NCBI GenBank assembly: GCA_032718475.1
Contig: JAUCBJ010005570.1
Coordinates: 1 to 64,000, forward strand
Length of the DNA stretch: 64,000 nucleotides
Origin: Nemertoderma westbladi
Lineage: Eukaryota > Xenacoelomorpha > Nemertodermatida > Nemertodermatidae
Direction of reading: 5' to 3'
The position numbers and the translations under genes are program-made. The notes under the pieces are model-generated. The model worked only from the letters and a program-made list of their open reading frames with translations. It did no database searches and was not told where the DNA came from. Position 1 is the stretch's first letter. Each line of letters starts with the position of its first letter. Shown here one piece after another: positions 41,012 to 52,317 of this stretch.

Positions 41012-41600
41012 TGTAGGCGGATTCAATTCCGTGCATTACCCACCTAAAATGGGACTAGTGGCATTTTCCAATATAATTGGCAATGTGAGATTACAAAAAT
41101 AATCGATTACCCTAATAATCTCATCTTATAACCAACTGGAGGGGGTGGGGGGGGGGGGGGGGGGATACACGCCGTAAGCCACAGAGGGAGGTGAGAGGTC
41201 AAACCACCTCAGAGGGAGAAATCAGCTAGTGAGGCTAGCACCAAGGGGTAACGCCAACAGGGAGTGGCGAAGTGACAATTAGTATATAAGCCAATAGCAG
41301 GCAGGAAAGTACATGGGGAGGAGAAGAGCGCATCCATTGGATATTAGAGGCCGCCCAGTAGTGTAGGGGTAAAACCATTATGTGTCAATGATGATATAAC
41401 TCTTGTAATCACTGATTATTAGTTAGTTGATTCCCTTACGGTTGTGAGACCGGAATAGTTTTTGACCGTCGTCGTTACTGTTACTGTTTGTATTGCATAT
41501 TATTATATTCAGACTGTGCTAGTATCAATTGCTGTGATTATCAATACTGCCAAACAAACTATATTGTTTTCATCGGCCTTCGGCCAAACATACACAGGTC
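41012..41600 (+). repeat. Possible solo or 3' LTR
   Basis: Begins TGTAGGCGG directly after a purine run (TGGGGGGGAG), the layout of a polypurine tract followed by an LTR. It contains a TATA-like AGTATATAAGCC at about 41280 and a G run at 41147-41163. The right end and a second LTR were not found, so the call is tentative. Confidence 0.35.
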
Positions 41601-41774
41601 CAGCCTTAGCTCAGCAGCCCAGCGACTTAAAGAGTAAAGACGAAAAACGTAGCTCAATCAATGCAAGTCTCATGAATTCTCTCATTGGGCCACCACTATC
41701 GATACCGTCTTCATTTGGTAAAAAATGTACATGGAGTAATCCCTATGGATTGAACTTAGATCTAAGAAAGCCAT

Positions 41775-44700
41775 ACTACTACTACTACTACTAGGATCGG
41801 CATGCTGCATTGCAGCTGCATTTTTAAGAATGCTGTGCCGGCTTGTCAACAAAATTGCACCGCCACAACTCCCTATCACCCATGACATTTGCTAGATCAT
41901 CCGCATCTTTAAGGCCAGTGTCCTTTAAGATGCGTCTCAAGAAAGTCATGGGCTGTCCACCATGCTTATTCACTCCATGAGGCTGCCAAAGTACAAGATT
42001 ATGCACTGGCTCGTCCTCACGGCGAAAGCAATGTCCTGCAAAGCGGAGGCGATTTTGTTCTAGTGTCAAGCTGGGGGGAACCAATGAGACACCTCCAATG
42101 TTATATAGTGTCTGGTTGGAGATGTGTGCATTGTACTTGACACAATGAACCCGGCGTAGCATTCTTGTGAATGTGCCATCCAGAGATTTGGTGTCCTCAG
42201 CAGTTAGAGCCCAGCATGGCCTCCCGTAGAGGAGTACTGGAACTACTGCTGCTCTAAATAATCGGACCTTAAGTTTCCGATTAATTCTCGGTGACTTCCA
42301 AACCCTGGAAAGCCTATTCAAGGCTGCCCATGCCTTTCCCTTACGTATTCGAAGGTCCTCACCTGACTTCCGGATCCATGATCCCAGGTAACAGAAGTCG
42401 TCCACATGCTCAAGCATACCATCCTTTGAGCTTATGCTCATCCGATCAGAGACTTGCTGAGGACTTTCAAAGTTAACGGTCAGAATTTTGGTCTTTCTGG
42501 AGTTAATAAAAAGACCAACACTAGAAGCAGCATGTTCTAATGAGCTGAGGAGCCGTTGGGCTCCCTCTAATGATTCTGAGAGTACTCCTAAGTCATCAGC
42601 AAAGTCTAGATCAGTTAGGTACTTGGCAGGATTTCCGCGACTTCTGGAGCCAGTAGGTGGAGTTATCATCACCCCATCATCATTATGATGATCTAAGGAC
42701 ATGCGTAGAACATAGTCAACCACAATAATGAACAAGAATGGTGCAAGTGTGTCTCCTTAGAGGACGCCCCATAACACTTCAAATGGTTCTGTGTCACCGT
42801 CAACAGTAGACACAAATGTTGTCGAACCATCGTATACTGATCTGATTGCTGCAATAATTTCATCAGGAATCCCATATAATGAAAGTATGCTGAACATACG
42901 TGAGCGAGAGACTGAATCAAAGGCCTTGAAGAAGTCAACAAAGATAACAGCCAGATGCCTGTCTTTCTTTTTTGATAATTCTTCAATTATCATTCTAAGT
43001 GCCAAAATGGGCTCCATGGTCCCACGACCTTTACGGAACCCATTCTGATTTCCACGGAGCAGTCTCTCAATGGGATCCCTGATGCGATTTAATAGAATCG
43101 TATTGTATAGCTTTGCAGCAATCGAGATCAATGAGATTCCCCGAAAAGAACCATAGAGTGTTAGGTTGCCCTTCTTGGGAACTGGCACCAACTTATTTGT
43201 TTTCATTTCTTGTGGGACTCTTGTTGTTCGGTACATGTCTACTATGATGGGATAGATGAGCTTTAAACACTCAGGTATTTTAAAGACCTCAGGGGGAACA
43301 CCATCTACTCCACTGGCACGATTGGTCTTAATGCTCTTTGCAGCAGCCTTCACTTCTGCAAAGGAGATATCGCCAATGGGAATATCTGGGAGTACAGACT
43401 CAGACACTTTTACTTCTATAAAGTTATCAGGCAATACCCTGTCATTATTGAGGAGCTTTTCAAAGTGGCCTTTCCAACCATTGAGGCGATCGGCTGGTGA
43501 TTCAGCCTTAACCTTGGTGGTAGGTTGGCTTTTCCGCCCAGTAAGCAGATTGATTGATTTCCATGCCTGGGATGATTGCCTGCTGTCGTCAGCATCATTG
43601 ATGGCATCAACCTGTTGGTTTATTAGCTCCTGTAGATTAACAGAGTACTGCCTGTTCAGGGACCTAGATGCAGCCTTAACTGCATTCTTGGCCGCTGTAG
43701 TCTGTTTGAGTCGGGACTCTTTCTGCGCCTTATGAAGGTCATTTCGGCACTTCTGAATTTTGTTGTCAGTCCAGGGGGCCCTTTTCCTGTTTCGAGGGTA
43801 TACAGGAACTGTTTCTGCAGCTGCTAACTTAACTGCTTCTGTAAAGGCAGTATAGCCCTCACAGTGATCTGCCGCCTCAGAGGCAAGAGCCTCATACCTG
43901 TTGCTCAGCTGTAGTGTGAAGCTGGATCTCACACTTGGCTGTTGCAACAGAGAGGACCAGTCATGCCGCGGCAAGGCAGATTTCGTTGTTCTGCTAGCAC
44001 GCAGACTAAGTCTTACCTTGGCCACAATAAGGCGGTGATCACTGGAGAAGGGTCGAAGTGTAAATGCATTACAGTCTTGTATAGAGCTCCTGTATTTCCT
44101 ACGAAACAGAATATGGTCTATCTTGGACTTGTGACCACTGGGTCCACTATGAGTCCATAGCTTTCCAGTTCGCTTCTTGAACTGGGTTCCAGCCGAAAAC
44201 AATCCATTTCCAGAGATAAAATCCTGAAGATGGACAGAATTTCGGTTAACACTATTGCTATAGACCCAGGGCGATGTAGGTGATTGATGCAGACTTGCAT
44301 TAAAGTCTCCCAGGAATGTTAAGAATGCATGCTGATCCACTCCATCAGTAGCTGCTTGTAGATTGTGGTAGAAATTGTCTACCTCCTCTACAGGGGCAAC
44401 ACTAGTTGGAGAGTAGCACACAATCAGAACCACCTTAGGAAACTTCTTAGCCAGTCTTCCAGAACATGAGAAGTGGCAACGGATGATGCGGTTAGAGATT
44501 TGGTCTATTTTGTCCAATGCTGCATGTGCAGTTGGATTCATCAATAGACCAATTCCACCATTACCACTATCATCTGCTGACGCGAGGGCGAGTCGCCAAC
44601 CGCCCCCCATGTCCTTAATCAGAACCTCATCAGTCTGTCCAGTCTGCATTCGGTGCTCTTGAACACCCACTGCGCTAAGAGAAAGCTTATCTGCCAAGGC

Positions 44701-45540
44701 AGTCAGCTCACCTTGTCGCATTGGGGACCCGAGTGTTAGGGTGTTTACTGAGGCTAGTCTAGTGACTTGCCTCAGATTCACCAATGGGTTTGTTGGTCGG
44801 GGTGGAACATGAGAGTAGCCTCCAACTCCAGAATCCCTCTCCCCATCACAATCTGGCCTCCCTGGTGACCCAGGGTTTGGGCCAGAAAGGTCATCAGGAA
44901 AGGGACTCAAAGAATTGTTGGCTGCTCTCTCTCCAGTAGGGGGTGAGACAGGCAGCCGGTCAGGAGTTAACTGACGCCTGTGAGGCCGATTGTGTCCGGT
45001 AATTCCACTGGCCTCTAGTGGCCGGACCTCCGCATTGCTAATGTAATCCATAGTGGGGGTTGGGGGGTGCTTTTTTGCCGAGTCAGCTCTCGGGGCAAAT
45101 ACCGCACCCTGGTTTGCCATTCCACAGGGTGGGTGTCGCAATGGAGTCAGATATGAGGCCCATCACCCATATCTACTCTGGCGCACATGACCCACCATTG
45201 GCTGTTGCAGCTCATCTGCTGGGTCATGCCCTGTACCCTTGCTGCCAGGTGCAGGTCGCAGTGAAGTGCTCTCAGAGTGGACATGAGAACACTCTACTCC
45301 TGACCAGCCATTGGTAGATCACCATCTGCCTGGTCAGGCCATATACCCCTGCAGCCAAGTATATGGGTCCTTAATCCAGGACCAAGGGCGTCTTATCCCA
45401 GAACGAAGGGGGTCCTAGTTACAGGACCAGATTTGCCCTAGCAAGAGGGTCTATGAAGCTACAGGTAGCACCTCCTTTATGCTGCATGGAGGTGGCAAGT
45501 TTTCTTGATCAATGACCTAGAATACCTGACCTGACCTTAA
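41775..45540 (-). mobile_element. RTE-like non-LTR retrotransposon, near full length
   Basis: Minus strand: 5' untranslated region from about 45540, one ORF, a 3' UTR of about 30 bases and a (TAG)n tail at 41775-41793. A single EN-RT ORF with a minimal 3' UTR and a microsatellite tail is the RTE pattern. Fragments of the same family are at 22119-22212, 24838-25118, 38080-38497 and 49168-49203, so the family has been active here. Confidence 0.85.
41824..45141 (-). pseudogene. RTE-like endonuclease-reverse transcriptase with one premature stop
   Basis: About 1105 codons. N-terminal 120 residues proline-rich; APE-type endonuclease with LADKLSLSAVGVQEHRM, FLGDFNASL and SSDHRLIVAKVRL; RT with PVPKKGNLTLYGSFRGISLI, NQNGFRKGRGTMEPI, VDFFKAFDSVSRSRM and LTDLDFADDLGVL (FADD catalytic motif intact), then thumb and C-terminal region with QNRLRFAGHCFRRED. 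The only break seen is TAA at 42757-42759, in the motif WGVL*GDTLAPFLF. No frameshifts are needed. The ORF start is uncertain; the frame opens with an ATG at 45141. Confidence 0.9.
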
Positions 45541-46170
45541 GCCATTACAGACGATTACATTACAGTACAGACGATTAGGCATCGTTTTAATACAATGAAA
45601 GCGAACTAACAGTAGGGCTGTAGGTACAGTAGGTTCTGTTAATAAAATGAAAGCAAATTCCAATCTAAGCGTTATACAAATTTAATGTACCGGCTGACCA
45701 GTGTTTGAGTACTGTAGGGTTTACTGCATCCTGATAACTCTCCATTAAATTTAATAATAGTATTAATAGTTGTTTTAAGGGGCTCCTGAAATAGTGACTC
45801 CAGTATTTTTAAGGCCCTTTAAATAGTCCTTAAAATTACTAGAATCACTATTTCCTGTCACCATATCAGCAATATGGCATTTTGAAACCAGCTGATGGCG
45901 TTGCTTGGTACCCAGTTTAAAACCAATCAGGAAATTGTCATTCTAGTAATATTAATGGCTCCTCAAATAAAGCACTAGTCGACGGTAGTCTTTTCCGATT
46001 TCGGCTTTGTATTCTTTTAAACTAAAATCAGTACTACTGCATGGCTTCTTCATGGCCAACTTTCCATCCATATACAGTACAGTAGTACATATTCGCATGT
46101 TACATCAAGTATATCGCTGTGAAACTTTTTTTATTTATCCACCCCTTTATCCAAAATATCAGTATCAGCA
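45541..46170. other. No gene recognised
   Basis: Low-complexity-poor, AT-rich intergenic sequence with no frame of interest. Confidence 0.35.
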
Positions 46171-46176
46171 TCAGCA

Positions 46177-46532
46177 TCAGATGCTAAGTTTTTTCCCATA
46201 TACGAACTTCAATTGCTTAGTAGGATTCACGGACATAAGTCCCAAGTTAATGTCGTCATTAGTATGTTTTGACCGTTTACATTTTACAGCGGAACTCAAG
46301 TCAATATGCGATTTATGTTTTTCCTTCAAATATGCACCATATGTCTTAATCGTAGATGATGAGGATGAGGAATTATCATTCGTAGTAGTAGAAGAAATAC
46401 CAGCACCGGTGGTTGTACCGGTAGAAAACTCATTGGAAGACAAAGACCTGAAGTTAAGTCTACTGGTGGGTGCAGCACTGCCACTGGTACCGGAATCAAG
46501 GTTTCCAATTGGTTGCCAAATGTGACCACAAA
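46177..46532 (-). other. Exon-like frame, unidentified
   Basis: Minus-strand frame containing CGICGHIWQPIGNLDSGTSG, a run of Ser/Thr with SSSSSS, and then NLGLMSVNPTKQLKFVYGKK before a stop at 46177-46179. A CxxC pair and the last block look protein-like; the last block resembles the N-terminal region of invertebrate and fish proteins found ahead of HECT-type domains, but this is a weak impression. There is a possible acceptor (ACCAG) just upstream of the CxxC region. Function unknown. Confidence 0.3.
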
Positions 46533-47431
46533 TTCCACAAACCTGCTGGTAAATGGTAAACTGGGCAACTTTCCCATCATGTAAGTTGGGGCAGAAATTT
46601 TCCGTTATTCAAAGTCGTCAACTAGGCCTAGTGCCAATAAGCTACTAATGTATGGTAAACTGTCTTCATGTTACCTCTCTGCTGCTCTGAGTATTTCGAC
46701 TATACCGTATTACGTCTACATGTATATTAAATCCGGGATGGTGTACTAATGGGGTAAACGACTCGGAAAATTTTTTTCGAGTTTTCGTTGGTTTCATGTG
46801 TTAAAACACAAAATTAGCAACATCGAAAAATCAGACCGTTTCAGAAAACTGCAAGAGTGACGTCAGCCATAACACAGCAACAGTTGTCAAGCGCAGTTGA
46901 TTGGCTAATATAAAGTATAATATTGCAGTATCTAAAATAAAACAAATAATAAATGTAGCTATGTATTTATTTGGATGTGTATTTGTGTTGTTTTAAAAAT
47001 CGATTATAGGATAGCGGTATGGAGTCAAATTATTCATATCAAGTTAATTATTCTAGAATAATATTTATTTCGCCCATACCTGTACCGTAGAGCTGTAGCT
47101 AAAAACAAATATAGCTAGCTAAATAGTGCCAGGCGTTTCATTAATCTATTTTTTAATTGTTTTTACAGCGAACAATGCGGGATGGGTAGATTAGCACTAG
47201 ATGGAAATTATTTAGATTTTTTGTCAGTTCACTGTAAAGTGTTACTAGTACTAGTGTTGCCCGTGTCACCATTATTCTGACTTTCATAATAGCTGTTTTG
47301 GTTTGACATCCAAAAATATCAAAATACCAAAAAAAAAACATAATGTTTTGGGCTATTGATTTATGTTCTTGACATATATTGGCGAGTTACTGTACATGTG
47401 AAAAAAAATGTTTTAAAGAAAATGAAAACAA

Positions 47432-47830
47432 ATGTTTGTGGTAGCTAGTGTTTTCAATGGTATGTACTGTTTTAATAATGTGGCTAGTGTTTTCATAAAA
47501 TACCACAAAATCTTATTTGTTGATGCCATTTCAGATGCCATTACACCAACGCATGTGTTAGAAGTAAAATGTCCAACATCAAAACATGCCATTCAAAAAT
47601 CTTATCTTACACAATCGAATATCGTAAGTGCTAAATTCATGTCACAAATCCAACTTCAAATGCATCTTGGCAATAAACAATGGGCCTTGTTTTGCGTCGC
47701 AGATCCATCTTTTCAAATAAATGGCGTAGTGAAAATAATATCATATGATTCCATATACATGCAAAGTTTACTGAAATGTAGTCGTAGCTTCTGCAAGGAA
47801 TATATATTTCCCAAAATTGAGAAAAAATAG
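47432..47830 (+). pseudogene. YqaJ/lambda-exonuclease-like nuclease, C-terminal portion
   Basis: The informative part starts after the possible acceptor TTTCAG at 47532: ITPTHVLEVKCPTSK, then QIQLQMHLGNKQWALFCV, and a C-terminal helix ending EYIFPKIEKK with TAG at 47828. LEVKCP (the E-x-K of the PD-(D/E)XK fold) followed by Q-x-Q and a strand is the YqaJ pattern. Upstream residues with the catalytic Asp region (normally SPDG) are not seen, so this is only the last exon or a remnant. Family role: processive 5'-3' exonuclease in recombination. Confidence 0.65.
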
Positions 47831-48339
47831 ATAATTAAAAAATGTAAATTATATTTATACAGTAGTTCAACTAAATTCTGATTAATGCTGATTGTATTGA
47901 GATGGCAGCTGAAGATATTTTTACTACGTCTTAAATTACAGCTACATGGACTAACTTTTAACTATCAACTATCTATTGGAATTCAATAATTTAACTTGTA
48001 TAAAAATAATTGCAATCGAAAAAGTGCGAATCCACAATCTAATCCAAAGTAATCTACGTTTTGAAGCTTAATAAAACATCAATAAGCTACTGGATTTCTA
48101 CCACCTGGCAGTTTTAGCTACAAAATATGTTTTATTTTTATAGCTAGCAACTGTATAGTTTTGGATAAATAATTATTATTCTGGAATAATTAATTTTTGT
48201 TATGAATCAATTTCCGCATTAAGATATCAAATAATGTATTCTTAACACAACACAAAAACACACTAAATAAATATTAGCTACACTATTTATTTTAGTTACT
48301 AAGATATTTATATTGTATAGTAACCAATGAACATTAGTG

Positions 48340-48365
48340 CTGCACGAGTGACGTCACTCGTGCAG
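48340..48365. other. Perfect 26-bp palindrome centred on TGACGTCA
   Basis: CTGCACGAGTGAC and its exact complement meet at the centre. The central 8 bases are a CREB/ATF consensus site. It lies in the right inverted repeat of the transposon; the left copy (46850-46865) keeps GTGACGTCA but not the palindrome. Confidence 0.8.
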
Positions 48366-48714
48366 TTTTCTGAAACGGCCTGATTTTTCGATGTTGCTAA
48401 TTTTGCGTTTTAAAATCGCTATAACTCGGCCAATGTTTTTTTTTTAAGTAAAATTTCTCTCTGGGGTTTTTTCACATGCTCTTTCACATGAATCCAACGA
48501 AAACTCGAAAAAAATTTTCCGAGTCGTCTACCCCATTGCACTACAGTACTAACGGTACCTGAGCTGAGTACAGCAGTACCTACCTAGACTGATACTACTG
48601 CACAGTCAGATAGTCAAACTGTAGGACACCTATATTAAAATTTCCCGCCCAGACAAAATTCTAAAAGGAAATGATATGAAATTTGCGCGCGATATGGCTG
48701 TTATGGGCTTCCCC

Positions 48715-48900
48715 ATGTCGCACGCGCAAACTTCCATGGCTCGCACACAAACTTCCATGTCGCGCGCGCAAACTTCCATGTCTCGCGTGCAAACTTCCAT
48801 GTTGCGCGCGCAAACTTCCATCTGTCCATGTCGAACGCGTAAACTTCCATGTCGCGAGCGCAAACCTCCATCTCACGCGCACAAATGTTTCTACACAGAA
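48715..48900. repeat. CpG-rich 21-bp minisatellite
   Basis: The unit AACTTCCATGTCGCGCGCGCA recurs with CTTCCATG at 48731, 48752, 48773, 48794 and 48815, then after 29 bases at 48844 and 48865. An inverted copy is at about 48928-48948 (CATGACATGGAAGTTTGCG). Because 21 is a multiple of 3, all frames stay open and give repetitive peptides; these are not genes. Confidence 0.85.
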
Positions 48901-49167
48901 ATGTCATGAAGTGTGCGCGCGAGCGCGCATGACATGGAAGTTTGCGTCAACATGGCCGATATGGGCTTCCTTAACTTTCGGACCTTCCTCTCATTCCCAC
49001 TGCTGACCCAAGATGCTATGCTAGTGTACAGTAGGTACACAAGTAGGTACCAGTAACTGGGCAGAAATTCATCTACAAAAGCAATCTTAGGCCTACTATT
49101 AGCGATTGGTGCTCCTATATTCTGCATCACTGAACTCACAGGTTATAAAAATGTTAGTCTGATTACA

Positions 49168-49203
49168 GTCTACTACTACTACTACTACTACTAGGATCGG
49201 CAT
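49168..49203 (-). repeat. RTE-like LINE 3'-end stub
   Basis: (CTA)n followed by GGATCGGCA, the same as the 3' terminus of the LINE at 41775-41800, cut off after a few bases by the BEL LTR. Confidence 0.7.
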
Positions 49204-52200
49204 TGTAAAAGCTTTTGCGGACATGACAAGTCATTTTTACGCAATGCGCAGAATACTCTAAAATATCCCTAAAATGATTCAACTACGCGACGGGAAGGAA
49301 TTAGAACCAAGATGACGAAATCTGTCAGCTGATTCTTTGTGTACGTGGAAGTTCTTTGTTCTGTCTTATTCAGCCAATCAGAGCAATTTTCACTCTGCGG
49401 CTAACAGAAACCTATCTAAACTCGTGCAATGCATTATGGTCTTGATTACTATTTTCTGAGAATTAGAACCAACTCAGAATTCTGTGCTTCTGTACGGAAG
49501 TTTCAGACTTTGGCCCAGGAACATCAGATGGCCTTGGTTATAAGAACGTAAATCTATTAACATTTCACCTGATTTCATATTACTGAACACCTTAACTCAT
49601 TTCATACAACTGAATCACCGCACTATTTTATTTCTGTTTTATATAATAATTGTTGTTATATTGATGGATGTTGATGTTATATTTGGAGAATACCGATAAA
49701 TAATCATAAACCCCTCAATCTTCTTGATTACTGAGGTAAGAGGAATAGAGTCTACCGGTAGCAACTGCGACTTAAATTATAGTGGTTTGTGTGAATTAAA
49801 TGCTATTTCATAATCCCTACGTGTGTCAGTTGCAATCCTCGTTATATATGATCAAATTCAGTGACGTTCGGCAGAATAGTGCGAACTAGTGTAAAGTAGT
49901 GTGAAGTAGTGTGAAGTCGTGTGAAGTAGTGTGAAGGTTAATAAAGCATCTCCTAAAGAATGCGCTATTTACGAAACTCTGTGGCCATCTAGTTGTGATT
50001 AGTATAAGTCATAACTCTGTTTTTATACTTAAAGCGCCACGTCCTAAAGGAACTGTTAATATTTCCCCGAAAATATATATAGTTGTCAGAGATTATATAG
50101 TAACGATCAATCGAATAATACAGTAGGTCTACACTGCAATACTTCCCAAGGAATCCGAATCCAGTCTCCCACACCGTGGGTCATACGCCGCGCACGGACT
50201 GGCTTTGGCTGATGTAACTTCAGTACACCAGGTAATTGGTAAAGGGCTAAAGTCGATTTATAAACAAGAGGACAACTAAAATTGGCAGGTTAAACTGCTA
50301 AAGGTCTAAAAGCGCGTACATTAATAGATTTAAGTTTCTTTATTGCGCTGTAGGCAATAAAGTTGAATGTACCGGTCGGACGGTAAACTGTAGGCCTAAT
50401 CACCCGAACCGGTACTTACAGGTACAGCAGTATTATTTCAATTGTGAAATATTGTATATTGTAGGCTGTTAGGGGATTAGGGATTGATCACCCCTTATTC
50501 CTTTGTATGGTTTACTTATTTCTGTCAGTTTTATTTATCTGTAGGTGTAATATTGAACAGAAGGCGTGTAAGCCTGCTCAGATTGTATAAATAATTTGTA
50601 GGCTGGATTGTTGTCTAACTGTTGTTAGGTCTGAGGTGATTGCGGTGTATGTAGAGTGTCTGTCCGATAAATTGCTAGTTAGGAAGGTGGAGGCATCCAG
50701 TGCTGTAAGGTAAATCCTCCACGAAAGAATAAGCCGTACTACTTGGTTAGAACGCCTACTAACTAACCATTTCGGAGTCTGCATATACTGTAGTTTATTT
50801 AGGCTTGACAGTAGTCTGCCAGCATTTGGTCTGTATTTTGTTTGTGTAGTCTGTGCGGGTAGCGTAATATTTCTTACTTAGATAATTTGTAGGCTGGATT
50901 TTGTCTGGCTGTTGTTAGGCCTGAAGAGATTTCGGTGTGTGTAGAGTGTATGTCCGATAAAGTGCCAGTTGGGAACGTAGGGGCTTCCAGAGCTGTGAGG
51001 TAAACCCCCTCGAAAGAATAAGTCGTACTACTGGGTTAGAACGCATACTAACTAACCATTTCGGAGTCTGCATATACCGTAGTTTGTTTAGGCTTGATAG
51101 TAGTCTGTCAGTGTTTGGTCTGCATTTTGTTTGAGTAGTCTGTACGCGTAGCGTAATATTTATTATTCAGAGTTTATGCGATTATTCGCAACATTCATAT
51201 CCCCAAGTTTATTCCTACAGTAATTGTGCTTGTTATATATACCGTTATAGTTAAACTAACCCCGGTACTACATCAGGGCTGCTTGGCGTAGGTAAAGACT
51301 GGTGATTTTGTGCCCCAGTCACTCCAGCAGATACCGTGGTTCTTTTAGCTGTTCAAGTATTTTTAACTACTGATTATTTGTTGTATAAGTACTTGTACCT
51401 AATTTAGGGTTTAGTGTACAGTGCTTTCCGAAAGCAATTAGTGTGTAGGCAGTATATTTGTGTTGTAAAGTGGTTAATAGGCACGTTGGTTCTGGTAGAC
51501 TGCGGTAATTAACTTCTAGGTAGGAACACTCCGTGATACATAACGTAGTACTTATAGCGCCACGGCTATAAGTCGTCAGACGGTGGTATTTTCCTATCTG
51601 GACAACGCAGTATATTTACTACTACTTATTATTTTCAAATACCGTAGTAACCTGTCCGTTGCAATAACCAGATATTCTAACCCTTTGTTAGGCTGGTTAG
51701 TAGACTTCTTGTAAAATTACCCTAAAAATTCGTACTTGTAATTTTTGTGTTTATTTAGAGATTGTAATCTCACCCAGAATTGTACGTAATTTGTAGTATT
51801 AAGTAACTTAGGTAAATTAGAATTATTTGTTTTAGTGTCCAACAAGTAGCACTCCACTGAGAGCGCACAGCTTCGGTGTAGTGACTCCCCCCAGAAATAA
51901 TAACATTCATAGGGGCTTCCAGAGCTGTGAGGTAAACCCCCTCGAAAGAATAAGTCGTACTACTGGGTTAGAACGCATACTAACTAACCATTTCGGAGTC
52001 TGCATATACCGTAGTTTGTTTAGGCTTGATAGTAGTCTGTCAGTGTTTGGTCTGCATTTTGTTTGAGTAGTCTGTACGCGTAGCGTAATATTTATTATTC
52101 AGAGTTTATGCGATTATTCGCAACATTCATATCCCCAAGTTTATTCCTACAGTAATTGTGCTTGTTATACATACCGTTATAGTTAAATTAACCCTGGTAC

Positions 52201-52317
52201 TACATCAGGGCTGCTTGGCGTAGGTAAAGACTGGTGATTTTGTGCTCCGGTCACTCCAGCAGATACCGTGGATCTTTTGGCTGTTCACGTATATTTAACT
52301 GCTGGTTATTTGTTGTA
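49204..52317 (+). repeat. BEL 5' LTR and leader with a 930-bp tandem duplication
   Basis: Starts TGTAAAAGCTTTTGCG at 49204. 50978-51907 and the sequence from 51911 are direct copies (AGGGGCTTCCAGAGCTGTGA onward); the second copy is interrupted at 52318 by another insertion and resumes at 53700. The minus-strand element has only one copy, so the duplication is private to this insertion. Confidence 0.85.

Larger units (their letters stand above)
46751..48534 (+). mobile_element. DNA transposon with long terminal inverted repeats, carrying a YqaJ-type exonuclease exon
   Basis: Termini GGGGTAAACGACTCGG (46751) and its complement (ending 48534), flanked by AT on both sides (46749-46750, 48535-48536). 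The inverted arms match for the first 45 bases (through TTTTCGTTGG and TTCATGTG) and again inside (AAAATTAGCAACATCGAAAA, CCGTTTCAGAAAACTGCA, GTGACGTCA), with about 80 extra bases in the right arm. Interior: a YqaJ-like coding region (47432-47830), no transposase seen. ISL2EU-type transposons are reported to encode a YqaJ nuclease next to their transposase; assignment to that group is inference. Confidence 0.75.

Noticed and set aside
46007-46525. 172-codon plus-strand frame
   Set aside because: The opposite strand carries the more plausible frame (CxxC and NLGLM block); this one is probably its shadow.
48630-49006. Several frames with repeated seven-residue peptides
   Set aside because: They arise because a 21-bp minisatellite keeps all frames open; no start context or conservation supports a protein.
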